64,000 nucleotides of DNA, taken from the NCBI RefSeq assembly GCF_000805455.1, contig NZ_JSUS01000064.1, forward strand, positions 434,001 through 498,000. Reading direction: 5' to 3'. The notes beneath the pieces are model-generated. The model worked only from the letters and a program-made list of their open reading frames with translations. It searched no databases and was not told where the DNA came from. The DNA comes from Acinetobacter sp. A47 (GTDB lineage: Bacteria; Pseudomonadota; Gammaproteobacteria; Pseudomonadales; Moraxellaceae). Position numbers and translations under genes: made by a program. Shown here piece after piece: positions 46,165-54,417 of this stretch. The stretch's first letter is position 1. The number at the start of each line of letters is the position of its first letter.

Positions 46165-47010
46165 GTGATTTTGAACTCAAGCGTTGAGTTTTGGAGCCAT
46201 CCTGACATGCCGTACGTTGAAACACGTAGGGCATGTCAAAGCCGAATCTGTTATAAATCGCATAGCCATCCTACCTTTTCAATCGGGGCTATTGATGCGG
46301 GACAGAGTCATTTTTCCAGTTCTTTTGCATCCGAACAGTTGATTCAGTCGGGTAGCGTCGTGGTTATTCCAGCTCATGTAGAGCATGCTTGTAATCCTTT
46401 ACCGCAACAGGCCTGGAGTTACCAGATGATGCATCTTGATGCAACATGGCTTGCCGGGCTGCTTGATGAGCTTCAACAGGAAATGGATGTGCATTTGGAT
46501 TTAAACACATCCTGTGTGCCGCAATTAAAACCCATAATTCTCCATGACCTCCATCTTTACACTGCATTTACTGCATTAAATCAGCTGTTATTTGATCCCC
46601 AGATTTCACGATTAGAAAAAGAACAATATTTGATTAAGACCTTAACCGAAATGTTAATACCGAATTTTCATTGGGAAAATATTGGGGAAACAGGTTGTTT
46701 TCAGTCGTATTTACCCCGGTTGATCGAGTCTCTGGAAAGTGGTATTGAGGAACTATCGCTCCAGCAACTGGCTGAAAAATTACAGATCAGCCGTTATGCA
46801 CTGATCCGGCTGTTTAAACAGTATTTGGGTTTAACCCCACATGCTTATCAATTAAATCAAAAGGTCAATCAGGCGCGTTTACGTTTGCGTCAGGGCTGTG
46901 ATCTGGCCCAGCTGGCACATGAATTAGGGTTTACTGACCAGAGTCATTTTCATCGAGTCTTTAAACAATATACGGGGGTTACCCCAAAACAATATGCTAA
47001 AAAATCTTAG
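46165..47010 (+). CDS. AraC-family transcriptional regulator
   Basis: The 281-residue protein has an N-terminal cupin-like ligand domain (HSHPTFSIGAIDAG, VVVIPAHVEHACNP) and a C-terminal AraC domain with two helix-turn-helices, including LSLQQLAEKLQISRYALIRLFKQYLG (in part) and LAHELGFTDQSHFHRVFKQYTGVTP (in part). A GTG start at 46165 lies 5 bases after CAGG; a TTG at 46171 is also possible. It precedes a LysE exporter by 72 bases, and in many bacteria such regulators control the neighbouring exporter. The effector is unknown. Confidence 0.88.
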   Translation: MILNSSVEFWSHPDMPYVETRRACQSRICYKSHSHPTFSIGAIDAGQSHFSSSFASEQLIQSGSVVVIPAHVEHACNPLPQQAWSYQMMHLDATWLAGLLDELQQEMDVHLDLNTSCVPQLKPIILHDLHLYTAFTALNQLLFDPQISRLEKEQYLIKTLTEMLIPNFHWENIGETGCFQSYLPRLIESLESGIEELSLQQLAEKLQISRYALIRLFKQYLGLTPHAYQLNQKVNQARLRLRQGCDLAQLAHELGFTDQSHFHRVFKQYTGVTPKQYAKKS

Positions 47011-47032
47011 TGCTCGCAATTTTGTACAAGAA

Positions 47033-47082
47033 TAAAAGCTTAAGCTTTTTTAAGCTGGCTCTCCTTCATCTGGAGAGAGACT
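47033..47082 (+). promoter_or_regulatory. Leader hairpins before lysE, including one that masks the ribosome site
   Basis: AAAAGC-TTAA-GCTTTT followed by TT (47034-47051) is a small terminator-like hairpin. It competes with AGCTTAA/TTAAGCT (47037-47043 with 47050-47056). Next, CTCTCC (47059-47064) pairs with GGAGAG (47072-47077), which is the lysE Shine-Dalgarno, 5 bases before the ATG at 47083. Confidence 0.5.
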
Positions 47083-47706
47083 ATGGAGCTTTTTTTAACA
47101 ATTGTTGTGACGCATTTTATTGCTTTGCTGACGCCCGGGGCTGATTTCCTTTTAATTTTAAAAACCTTGATGCAAAGCAAAATAGAGGCAGCACGATTGA
47201 CTTGTATGGGAATTGCATTAGGTAATGCCATTATTCTGCTGGTGATTTATTGCAGTCTGTTCTTGCTGGGCAAAGTCAGTACCGAACTACTGGTCGTCAT
47301 GAAATGGTTCGGTGTAGTTTATTTTGCCTATCTGGCGGTTCAATGTTTTCGCGCTGCACGTTCTGTGCACGGACTCAGCAATACTGAACTGGAACTTGAT
47401 ACCGAACCCCCAAAACAAGCACAGTTCAGGCACTTTTTACTGGGTTTGGCTTCGAGTCTGCTCAATCCCAAGAACCTGATGTTTTATTCGGTGTTGCTGA
47501 TCCTGATCTATCCTCAATACAATGTGGTGCAAAACATACTGGTCTGTGGCTGGATGGTAGGCATGGTACTGATCTGGAATCTGGCCATGGTGAAATTGAT
47601 GAGCGCAACCATGTATCTGTCATGGTTAAGTCAGCAGATGCATTATTTGTACTATCTGGCAGGCGGCAGTTTTATCTTTTTTATGCTGGCACTGATGTTA
47701 TCCTGA
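47083..47706 (+). CDS. LysE/RhtB-family exporter
   Basis: The 207-residue protein has about six membrane segments and the family features LLTPGADFLLILKT near the N-terminus and SSLLNPKNLMFYSVLL in the middle. LysE/RhtB proteins export amino acids or their analogues from the cytoplasm. The ligand cannot be read here. It has a very good Shine-Dalgarno (GGAGAGAG) that lies in a hairpin. It is preceded by an AraC-family regulator and followed by a bidirectional terminator before the RND genes. Confidence 0.88.
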   Translation: MELFLTIVVTHFIALLTPGADFLLILKTLMQSKIEAARLTCMGIALGNAIILLVIYCSLFLLGKVSTELLVVMKWFGVVYFAYLAVQCFRAARSVHGLSNTELELDTEPPKQAQFRHFLLGLASSLLNPKNLMFYSVLLILIYPQYNVVQNILVCGWMVGMVLIWNLAMVKLMSATMYLSWLSQQMHYLYYLAGGSFIFFMLALMLS

Positions 47707-47711
47707 ACATA

Positions 47712-47741
47712 AAAAAAGACGGTCAGATGACCGCCTTTTTG
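47712..47741. terminator. Bidirectional terminator between lysE and the RND permease
   Basis: CGGTCA-GA-TGACCG (47720-47733), extended by AAAAAG/CTTTTT after one mismatch, lies between convergent genes. Confidence 0.85.
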
Positions 47742-47750
47742 AACCCCGAG

Positions 47751-50700
47751 CTATTGAGAGGGTTTTATGGATTCAGACTGGTTTTTTCTGAAACCATGTA
47801 GCTTGCGATTAATATCGTCAATAAAGGTATATACCACCGGTATCACCAGTAAGGACAAGAAGGTACTGGTAATCAAGCCCCCAATCACCGAAATCGCCAT
47901 TGGCGCCCGGAAGCTTGGATCGGTACCAATGCCTAAGGCAATTGGCAACATGCCTGCACCCATGGCCAGCGTGGTCATGATAATCGGGCGTGCCCGTTTA
48001 TGGCAGGCATCCAGCAAGGCATTGAAACGTGAGTAATGCTTTTCATCTCTGGCAATAATGGCGTAATCGACCAGCAAGATCGAGTTTTTACTGGCAATTC
48101 CCATGAGCATAATCAGGCCAATCAGGCTTGGCATGGAGAAACTGCTTTTGGCCAGTAGCAACATTACAAATGCACCGCCAAGTGATAATGGCAGGGCCAC
48201 CAGAATGGTAATCGGTTGCAGGAAGTCCTTGAACAGCAGCACTAAGACAACATAGATACATAGCACACCTGTCAGCATGGCCAGTCCAAAGCTTGAGAAA
48301 AGTTCCTGCATTACTTCAGCATCACCGATATCGGTACGTTTTACTGTAGGTGGCAGGTTTTTCATGGTTGGAAGCTGGTCGACCCTGGCTGCAATGTCGC
48401 CTAGAGGCTGATTGTTCAGTTCGATGGTGAAATTAATGTTACGTAACCGGTTAAAACGGTCAATTTGCGATGGGCCACTTTCAATGTTGATATCGGCAAT
48501 ACTGCCTAACATGACCGGCCCACGACTGCCTTTTACCATCAGGCGTTTCATCAGCTCCTGATCTTGCCGGGCAGCAAGTGGCAGTTTGATGATTACGGGA
48601 ACTTGCCGCTGTGACAGGTTTAATTTTGCCAGGTTCTGGTCAAAATCACCGGCAGTCGCAATACGCAAGGTTTCTGCAATATCATAGGTGGTAACACCCA
48701 AATCGGCAGCCTTGGCGAAGTCTGGTCGAATCACCAGTTCAGGGCGAATCAGGGCTGCACTTGAGGTAATGCTGCCTACATTCTGGATTGTCCTTAATTC
48801 ACGTTCAAGGCTGCGCGCTGTTGCCATCAGGGTATCAGGGTCATCGCCAGAAAGGGCAATCTGGTATTCGCTATTATTACCTGCAAGTCCGACCTGAATG
48901 CGGGCTCCCGGCAAAGGGGCCAGACGCTGGCGAATTTCATCTTCAACCTGTTGCAAGCTGGCACTACGATCAGAACGTTCAGTGATTTGAATGGTCAGGG
49001 TCGCTTTGCGTGGTTCACTTGACGCGCCTCCTGAAAAAGGATCTGTTCCCGCAGCACCACCACCAATGGTGGTATAGATACTTTTTATTTCAGGGTGGTC
49101 TTTAATCAGGTTACGTGCATATTCAGCAGTTTTAAGGGTATCTGCAAACTGGGAACCGGGTGTCAGCTCCAGACGGACCTGGGTTTGTCCGGTATCGGGC
49201 GGTGGTACAAATCCTGTCGGCAATAACGGGATCAGCATGACCGAAGCGATGAAAAATGCAATGGCACCACCTAAAGTAATCCAGCGGTGATTGAGACACC
49301 AAGTCACCAGACGCATATAGCCACGCATGACTTTGCCATCTTTGGCACGATCTTCGGCTAAACGGGTCGTGCCTTGATCGGCGATTTTTTCTGCAATTGT
49401 ATTTTCTGGCTGTTCCGTTTTACCGATCCAGGGTTTAAGAAAATAGGCCGCCATCATGGGGGTCAGTAAACGTGCCACCAGTAGGGATGCAAAAATGGCC
49501 AATGCTGCGGTCCAGCCAAACTGTACAAAGAATTTTCCTGCAATTCCGCTCATAAAGGCGGTTGGCAGAAATACCGCAATCAGGGTAAAGGTGGTGGCAA
49601 TAACTGCCAGCCCGATTTCATCTGCGGCTTCCATGGCTGCTTCATAAGGAGTTTTTCCCATGCGCAGGTGCCGTATGATATTTTCAATTTCAACAATGGC
49701 ATCGTCAACCAGAATCCCCACTACCAGTGACATGGCCAGTAGGGTTACGGTATTGAGGGTAAAACCAAAGAAATACATGCCGATCATGGCAGGCAAAATC
49801 GACAGTGGCAGGGCGGTTGCTGCAATAATCGTGGCACGCCAGTCGCGCAAGAACAGCCATACCACCAAGATCGCCAGTATAGCGCCTTCGTAGAGGAGTG
49901 ACATGGAGCCTTCGTAATTGTCAACCACAGGATCGACAAAGTTAAATGCTTCAACGATCTTGAGGTCAGGATGGGCAGCCTTTAGCTTGTCCAGGGCTTC
50001 CACAACACCTTTTTGAACTTCAACCTCACTGGCTCCTTTACTGCGCGTGATTTCAAAGCCAATCACGGGCTGTCCATTCAACAGTGCAGCCGAGCGCCGT
50101 TCAGCTATGCCATCGCGAATGCTGGCCACCTGATCAAGGCGGATGTGACGTCCATCAGGAAGTGCGATATCCATTGCACCAATTTCAGCTGCTGTCTTGA
50201 CGGTGGCAATGGTACGGATTGACTGTTCGCTACCACCAATTTTGGTTTGACCACCCGAAGCATCTTGCTGGATTAAGCGTAGTTGTCGGGTGATGTCGGT
50301 CGCTGTGGCATTGAGTGCCAGCAGTTTTTCCGGATCAAGCTCAACATCAACCTGACGTGTGACCCCGCCAACGCGCGATACTGCACCAACGCCTTTGACC
50401 TGCAGCATGGCACGGGCAATATCATAGTCCACAAACCATGACAACGCTTCTTCATCCATCTTTGGTGACTGGATGGTGTAGGTTAAAATCGGTGAACCTG
50501 ACAGGTTAATCTTGCTGACAATCGGGTCGCGCAGATCGGCAGGCAAATCGGAACGGACTTGTGAGACCGCATTGCGCACATCGTCTACCGCTTCCTGCAA
50601 GGGTTTTTCCAGCTGGAATTCTGCGGTAATGGTGACCACACCATCCTGAATATTGGTGTACTGGTTTCTGAGTCCTTGTAAAGTGGCAAGCGAATTCTCG

Positions 50701-50900
50701 ATCTTGCGTGCGACTTCGGTTTCAAGTTGCGGAGGGGCAGCGCCCGGAAGGGCTGCAGTTACAGTAACCATCGGCAGTTCAATATCCGGGAACTGCTGGA
50801 TTTTCATCCATTTAAAGCACAATAAACCGGCCAGTCCCAGCATGATAAAGAGCAAGATACCGGGAATCGGATTACGGATCGACCAGGCGGAGAAGTTCAT
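47751..50900 (-). CDS. RND efflux transporter permease (HAE1/AcrB-like)
   Basis: The 1049-residue inner-membrane pump has the RND layout of 12 helices and two large periplasmic loops, beginning NFSAWSIRNPIPGILLF. The proton-relay aspartates are in SLVVGILVDDAIVEIEN and the matching lysine in GIASKNSILLVDY. Its periplasmic loop keeps the QFPDIELPMVTVTA and PGAAPPQLETEV segments. It lies 1 base from the adaptor gene, so the two are co-transcribed from the adaptor side. No outer-membrane channel gene is present, so a separate TolC-like protein would be needed. The substrates are unknown. Confidence 0.93.
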   Translation of the reverse strand: MNFSAWSIRNPIPGILLFIMLGLAGLLCFKWMKIQQFPDIELPMVTVTAALPGAAPPQLETEVARKIENSLATLQGLRNQYTNIQDGVVTITAEFQLEKPLQEAVDDVRNAVSQVRSDLPADLRDPIVSKINLSGSPILTYTIQSPKMDEEALSWFVDYDIARAMLQVKGVGAVSRVGGVTRQVDVELDPEKLLALNATATDITRQLRLIQQDASGGQTKIGGSEQSIRTIATVKTAAEIGAMDIALPDGRHIRLDQVASIRDGIAERRSAALLNGQPVIGFEITRSKGASEVEVQKGVVEALDKLKAAHPDLKIVEAFNFVDPVVDNYEGSMSLLYEGAILAILVVWLFLRDWRATIIAATALPLSILPAMIGMYFFGFTLNTVTLLAMSLVVGILVDDAIVEIENIIRHLRMGKTPYEAAMEAADEIGLAVIATTFTLIAVFLPTAFMSGIAGKFFVQFGWTAALAIFASLLVARLLTPMMAAYFLKPWIGKTEQPENTIAEKIADQGTTRLAEDRAKDGKVMRGYMRLVTWCLNHRWITLGGAIAFFIASVMLIPLLPTGFVPPPDTGQTQVRLELTPGSQFADTLKTAEYARNLIKDHPEIKSIYTTIGGGAAGTDPFSGGASSEPRKATLTIQITERSDRSASLQQVEDEIRQRLAPLPGARIQVGLAGNNSEYQIALSGDDPDTLMATARSLERELRTIQNVGSITSSAALIRPELVIRPDFAKAADLGVTTYDIAETLRIATAGDFDQNLAKLNLSQRQVPVIIKLPLAARQDQELMKRLMVKGSRGPVMLGSIADINIESGPSQIDRFNRLRNINFTIELNNQPLGDIAARVDQLPTMKNLPPTVKRTDIGDAEVMQELFSSFGLAMLTGVLCIYVVLVLLFKDFLQPITILVALPLSLGGAFVMLLLAKSSFSMPSLIGLIMLMGIASKNSILLVDYAIIARDEKHYSRFNALLDACHKRARPIIMTTLAMGAGMLPIALGIGTDPSFRAPMAISVIGGLITSTFLSLLVIPVVYTFIDDINRKLHGFRKNQSESIKPSQ

Positions 50901-50901
50901 G

Positions 50902-52092
50902 TCATTGCTCCTGAGCGGTCACAAGCTGTTTGGTCAGCGGTGTATCCGGAATGTCTTTGGCAATATTGACCAGATCGCCATCTGCCAGAAAACCTGTGCC
51001 TGAAGACACGACTTTGACATTTGGGGCCAAATCTAAAATTTCGACCCGGTCGCCCAGACGCCGTCCTACAGTAACTTTTTGCTGTGCAACACGATTGTTT
51101 GCACCAACGATAAACACATAGGAGAAACCATCGCGCAGTAACAAGGCTGTTTGCGGAACGGTCAATGCAACTTTTTCACCCAAATCAAATTCACCTTTGA
51201 CAAACATGCCCATACGCACTGCCTGTGTGGCTGGAATATCAACATAAACCAGTCCATAACGGGTCTGCGGATCAATTACTGGCGCAATCATCCTGACTTT
51301 GCCGGTTACGGCAGGTTGGGCTGGATCGGGTGAAATAATATGGGCAGTCATACCTTGTTTGAGCTTATACAGGTCAGAGGTGGTCACTTCGGCACGCCAT
51401 TCGAGACGATGATCACGAATCAGCCGGAACAGTTCCTGTCCGGTTTGTGCCAAAGAGCCTACCGTGGCAGTGCGTGCCGAAATAACACCATTGTCAGGCG
51501 AGACCACTCTGGTTTGAGCCAGACGTAACTGATTGCTCTCAATCTGAGCCTTGGCTGCATCCAGCTTGGCTTGAGCCGTAGCTTGCGAAGTTTGATACTG
51601 GGTGGCTTCCTGAGCCGAGATTGCACCAGTATTTTTGAGTTGCTGAATCCGTTTGTTATTGGTAATGGCATCGGCCAGTACTGCCTGTGCCTCGGCATAA
51701 CTGGCTTTGGCTGCGGCAAGGTCGGCACGGATGGTGTCGCTGTTAATCTCTGCCAGCACCTGACCACGCCGGACTTCATCACCTACATTGACATTGACGC
51801 GCGTCAGACGCTGGCCTGAAAGTTCACTGCCGATCACCACCTCTTGCCATGCGGCGATATTACCGTTTGCGGTAAATGTCTGTTTCCAGTTTTGCTGTTG
51901 AGGTGCGGCCACGGTAACAGTTAGTGATGCTTTCTGGCTGCTTGCACCGGCATTTTTTTGCTGTGCTGCCGTCGCTGATTTTTGAGTAGCTCCAGTTTGC
52001 CAGACCACGATTACAATAATTAAAAATACAATCACGAGTGCTAAAATGAGCCAACCCTTTTTCTTTATTTTCTTGGGAGTTTGCGAAGTCAT
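50902..52092 (-). CDS. RND efflux periplasmic adaptor (HlyD/MexA-like)
   Basis: The 396-residue protein has an uncleaved N-terminal helix (LILALVIVFLIIVIVVW, about residues 17-33), an Ala/Gln/Lys-rich linker, then the barrel-sandwich, helical hairpin and beta-barrel domains of membrane-fusion proteins (VNVGDEVRRGQVLAEIN, AQATAQAKLDAAKAQIES). It links the inner-membrane RND pump to an outer-membrane channel. It ends 1 base before the permease start. The 182-base gap upstream contains a 9-bp inverted repeat. Confidence 0.92.
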   Translation of the reverse strand: MTSQTPKKIKKKGWLILALVIVFLIIVIVVWQTGATQKSATAAQQKNAGASSQKASLTVTVAAPQQQNWKQTFTANGNIAAWQEVVIGSELSGQRLTRVNVNVGDEVRRGQVLAEINSDTIRADLAAAKASYAEAQAVLADAITNNKRIQQLKNTGAISAQEATQYQTSQATAQAKLDAAKAQIESNQLRLAQTRVVSPDNGVISARTATVGSLAQTGQELFRLIRDHRLEWRAEVTTSDLYKLKQGMTAHIISPDPAQPAVTGKVRMIAPVIDPQTRYGLVYVDIPATQAVRMGMFVKGEFDLGEKVALTVPQTALLLRDGFSYVFIVGANNRVAQQKVTVGRRLGDRVEILDLAPNVKVVSSGTGFLADGDLVNIAKDIPDTPLTKQLVTAQEQ

Positions 52093-52206
52093 CTTTCCAT
52101 AATCATCAAGTTTTGATGGCTAAGTATAGACCAAGATTTCAAACGTGGGTCAAGATGAACAGGACAGATAAAAAAATTAATAAAGTGATCTGCCTTGCTT
52201 ACTTTT

Positions 52207-52234
52207 TACATCAAAAAATATGTGATTTGATGTA
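52207..52234. promoter_or_regulatory. Inverted repeat upstream of the RND operon
   Basis: TACATCAAA (52207-52215) and TTTGATGTA (52226-52234) form perfect 9-bp arms with a 10-base spacer, between lrp and the adaptor gene. No T-run follows on the minus strand, so an operator is more likely than a terminator. The binding protein is unknown. Confidence 0.4.
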
Positions 52235-52274
52235 CATTTTTACAGTTTCGTTTTACTCGGGGCGTGAATTGTTT

Positions 52275-52727
52275 TTATAAAGGGAGTAGCCGGTTGGACA
52301 CGACATTTTTCATGACAATGGTAGAGGTGAGACGTTGTACGTTCGGCAAGGCGGAGAGACTGTCATCATAGAGCTTCTGGAAACTTGCCAGGTCCTTTGC
52401 AACAACATGCAGCAAGTAATCGGGGTTGCCAAATAAACGCTGTGCCTGAATGACGTTGGGAATGTCGATGACCTTTTCTTCAAAGCTGGACAGCGCGCTC
52501 TTGTCTCCGTCTTTTAAGGTTACAAAGATAATTGCAGAGAAATTAAGGCCGATTTTTGAAGCTTCCAGATCGGCATGGTAACCCTTGATTACACCGCTTT
52601 CTTCTAAAGCTTTCACGCGACGATGACAAGGCGACAGACTTAAACCGATTCTTTCTGCCAGTTCTGTGATAGATAATCTTCCATTTGCCTGAAGTTCAGC
52701 AATAATTTTCTTATCAATACGGTCCAC
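52275..52727 (-). CDS. Lrp/AsnC-family transcriptional regulator
   Basis: The 150-residue protein has the Lrp layout: an N-terminal helix-turn-helix (GRLSITELAERIGLSLSPCHRRVKAL, in part) and a C-terminal RAM domain that binds amino acids and forms oligomers (NVIQAQRLFGNPDYLLHVV). It diverges from a LysE exporter, with a palindrome between them. Such pairs usually have the regulator activate the exporter when the amino acid accumulates. Ligand unknown. Confidence 0.93.
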   Translation of the reverse strand: MDRIDKKIIAELQANGRLSITELAERIGLSLSPCHRRVKALEESGVIKGYHADLEASKIGLNFSAIIFVTLKDGDKSALSSFEEKVIDIPNVIQAQRLFGNPDYLLHVVAKDLASFQKLYDDSLSALPNVQRLTSTIVMKNVVSNRLLPL

Positions 52728-52791
52728 TTGGAAGAATCTCCCTATCTGGGTAAAACAAATAGAAGTATTTGGAATAACATTTTCACCATTA

Positions 52792-52830
52792 AAGCATATC
52801 CTTTCCTGACAATCTTCACCAGATGGTGAA
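52792..52830. promoter_or_regulatory. Candidate Lrp operator between lrp and lysE
   Basis: TTCACCA-GA-TGGTGAA (52815-52830) is a near-perfect palindrome with 7-bp arms. An extra half-site TTCACCA lies at 52792-52798. It is centred in the 149-base divergent gap. Confidence 0.5.
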
Positions 52831-52876
52831 AAAAGCTATTCAAAATAGCGTTGGCAGTGTAGAAAGGGCTTGGCTT

Positions 52877-53497
52877 ATGGAACTCAGTGTAATTTTCGCC
52901 TTCTGGTGTGTTTCGATCTTGTTTGTGTTAACTCCGGGGGCCGACTGGGCCTATGCCATTCTCGCTGGTGTTAAGGGGAAATTTATCCTGAATGCCGTCA
53001 CTGGCCTGATCATAGGCCATTTTTTGGCAATTTTATGTGTAGCCGCAGGTGTCGGGGCACTGGTTGCTCATTATCCCGTGCTGTTGACCGGAATGACCGT
53101 TCTGGGTGCATGTTATTTACTGTGGATGGGCGGGAATCTGTTATTGCATCCTGCCACGATTGCAAATGATAGTAATCCGATACAATCTGCTGATTCTGCA
53201 AGCTCATGGCTGATTAAAGGGGTAGGGATTAGTGGCTTGAATCCCAAGGTCTTATTGCTTTTCTTTGCCTTGTTACCTCCGTTCATTCATCCAGAAATGG
53301 CCTTTGCACCGACCACACAAATCATGTTGCTGGGTATGATTCATTTGCTCAGTTGTGCAGTGGTTTATGTCTTGGTCGGGATAGCTGCAAAAAAACTGCT
53401 GAGCACCCGTCCGGCAGCCGTCAAAATGGTTAGCCGTATTTCTGGCGGATTGATGATGGGGATTGCAATCATTTTATTTATAGGACAGCTTGGTTAA
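52877..53497 (+). CDS. LysE/RhtB-family exporter
   Basis: The 206-residue inner-membrane protein has about six hydrophobic segments and the family motifs FVLTPGADWAYAILAG and GLNPKVLLLFFALLPPF. It probably exports amino acids. The ATG at 52877 matches the family start (MELSVIFAFW); a longer frame from 52823 begins inside the candidate Lrp operator. It diverges from the Lrp regulator, which is its most likely controller. The window has a second LysE gene at 47083, only distantly alike. Confidence 0.88.
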   Translation: MELSVIFAFWCVSILFVLTPGADWAYAILAGVKGKFILNAVTGLIIGHFLAILCVAAGVGALVAHYPVLLTGMTVLGACYLLWMGGNLLLHPATIANDSNPIQSADSASSWLIKGVGISGLNPKVLLLFFALLPPFIHPEMAFAPTTQIMLLGMIHLLSCAVVYVLVGIAAKKLLSTRPAAVKMVSRISGGLMMGIAIILFIGQLG

Positions 53498-53589
53498 ATA
53501 GAGCAGTGAAGGCGTACAAGTTTTCTAATAAAGTTTATGATTCTGTTGTTGGTTTATTTGACTAGATCAATCGTTACTATAAATACCTA

Positions 53590-53627
53590 TGAGCATGTCA
53601 TTGCAGATTGGTCGCATAGCATGCTCA
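53590..53627. repeat. Inverted repeat in the AT-rich gap before an orphan gene
   Basis: TGAGCATG (53590-53597) and CATGCTCA (53620-53627) form perfect 8-bp arms with a 22-base spacer. The rest of the 264-base gap (53498-53761) is AT-rich and holds no gene I can support. Confidence 0.4.
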
Positions 53628-53761
53628 GTACATTTATGTATAGAGCTAAAAAAACTACATATTCGGGAAGTGTATTTGTATGCATTTGTTAAATTTATAA
53701 GACTGAATTAAAAAAACAACTAAGCTAAAAAATTATTGTTAAGGATTAAAGGTAATTTTAC

Positions 53762-54379
53762 ATGGCTGTTTTTGATAAATTTAAACAACTTAAAGAGGAT
53801 ATGGATGCAAAAGGATGGGTGATAGAGGGATTTGATTTTCTATATAAAGATGTCTCTTATATTGTGCTTGTGAAAATATACTCAAAGACAGAAGTAAAGC
53901 CCCAATATGCACTTTTAAAATTAGAAATAATGAAAGAGCAGAATATGAATGAGACTTTGATTGTACCGGTAAATTCAGCTGGATTTATGCTAGATAAGAT
54001 AGGAGTAAAAAGATTTAGAGAGTTTTTTAATATTGATTATGCTGCTAATCTAGGAAATATTATCCAACAGTTTAGTCAGTATTTTTCTCAATTTATTCCT
54101 GTAGAAGTAAGCTTTAAAAGAACTGCTCAGTTAAAGGAAGCGATCATTTCATCCTTATCGAGAAGTGATAGCGAGGATCCTAATAAAGTCTACTGTTTTG
54201 CAGTAAAAAGGCTTACTGAGGGCAAACGGACTATATTTAATGATAATAAAACAAGATTATTAAGACCGAGTTTATATAATAAGTTTAAGGATGATACAAA
54301 AATCAGTTTTTGCTATTCAGATGATGAGAACAGACTAAAAAGTGATGCAGAAATCATTTCTAGCTTCAGTAAAAGATAA
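53762..54379 (+). CDS. AT-rich orphan protein, possibly DUF6037-like
   Basis: I do not firmly recognise this 205-residue soluble protein. It has no signal peptide or membrane segment. A late segment KTRLLRPSLYNKFKDDTKIS and its CYSDDEN end recall the DUF6037 group, but this is a weak reading. Codon use is clearly more AT-rich than its neighbours, with many AAA, ATA and TTA codons. It sits between a LysE exporter and dapC, is preceded by an inverted repeat and ends in a 13-bp inverted repeat. This looks like a recently acquired accessory gene. AAAGG lies about 10 bases before the ATG. Confidence 0.6.
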   Translation: MAVFDKFKQLKEDMDAKGWVIEGFDFLYKDVSYIVLVKIYSKTEVKPQYALLKLEIMKEQNMNETLIVPVNSAGFMLDKIGVKRFREFFNIDYAANLGNIIQQFSQYFSQFIPVEVSFKRTAQLKEAIISSLSRSDSEDPNKVYCFAVKRLTEGKRTIFNDNKTRLLRPSLYNKFKDDTKISFCYSDDENRLKSDAEIISSFSKR

Positions 54380-54408
54380 GCCGATGCAATATATTTCGGC
54401 TTATCTTT
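54372..54408. terminator. Hairpin between the orphan gene and dapC
   Basis: Perfect 13-bp arms AAAGATAAGCCGA/TCGGCTTATCTTT around an 11-base loop contain the orphan's stop codon. Placed between convergent genes, it can serve both. Confidence 0.75.
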
Positions 54409-54417
54409 AAGTTATGT

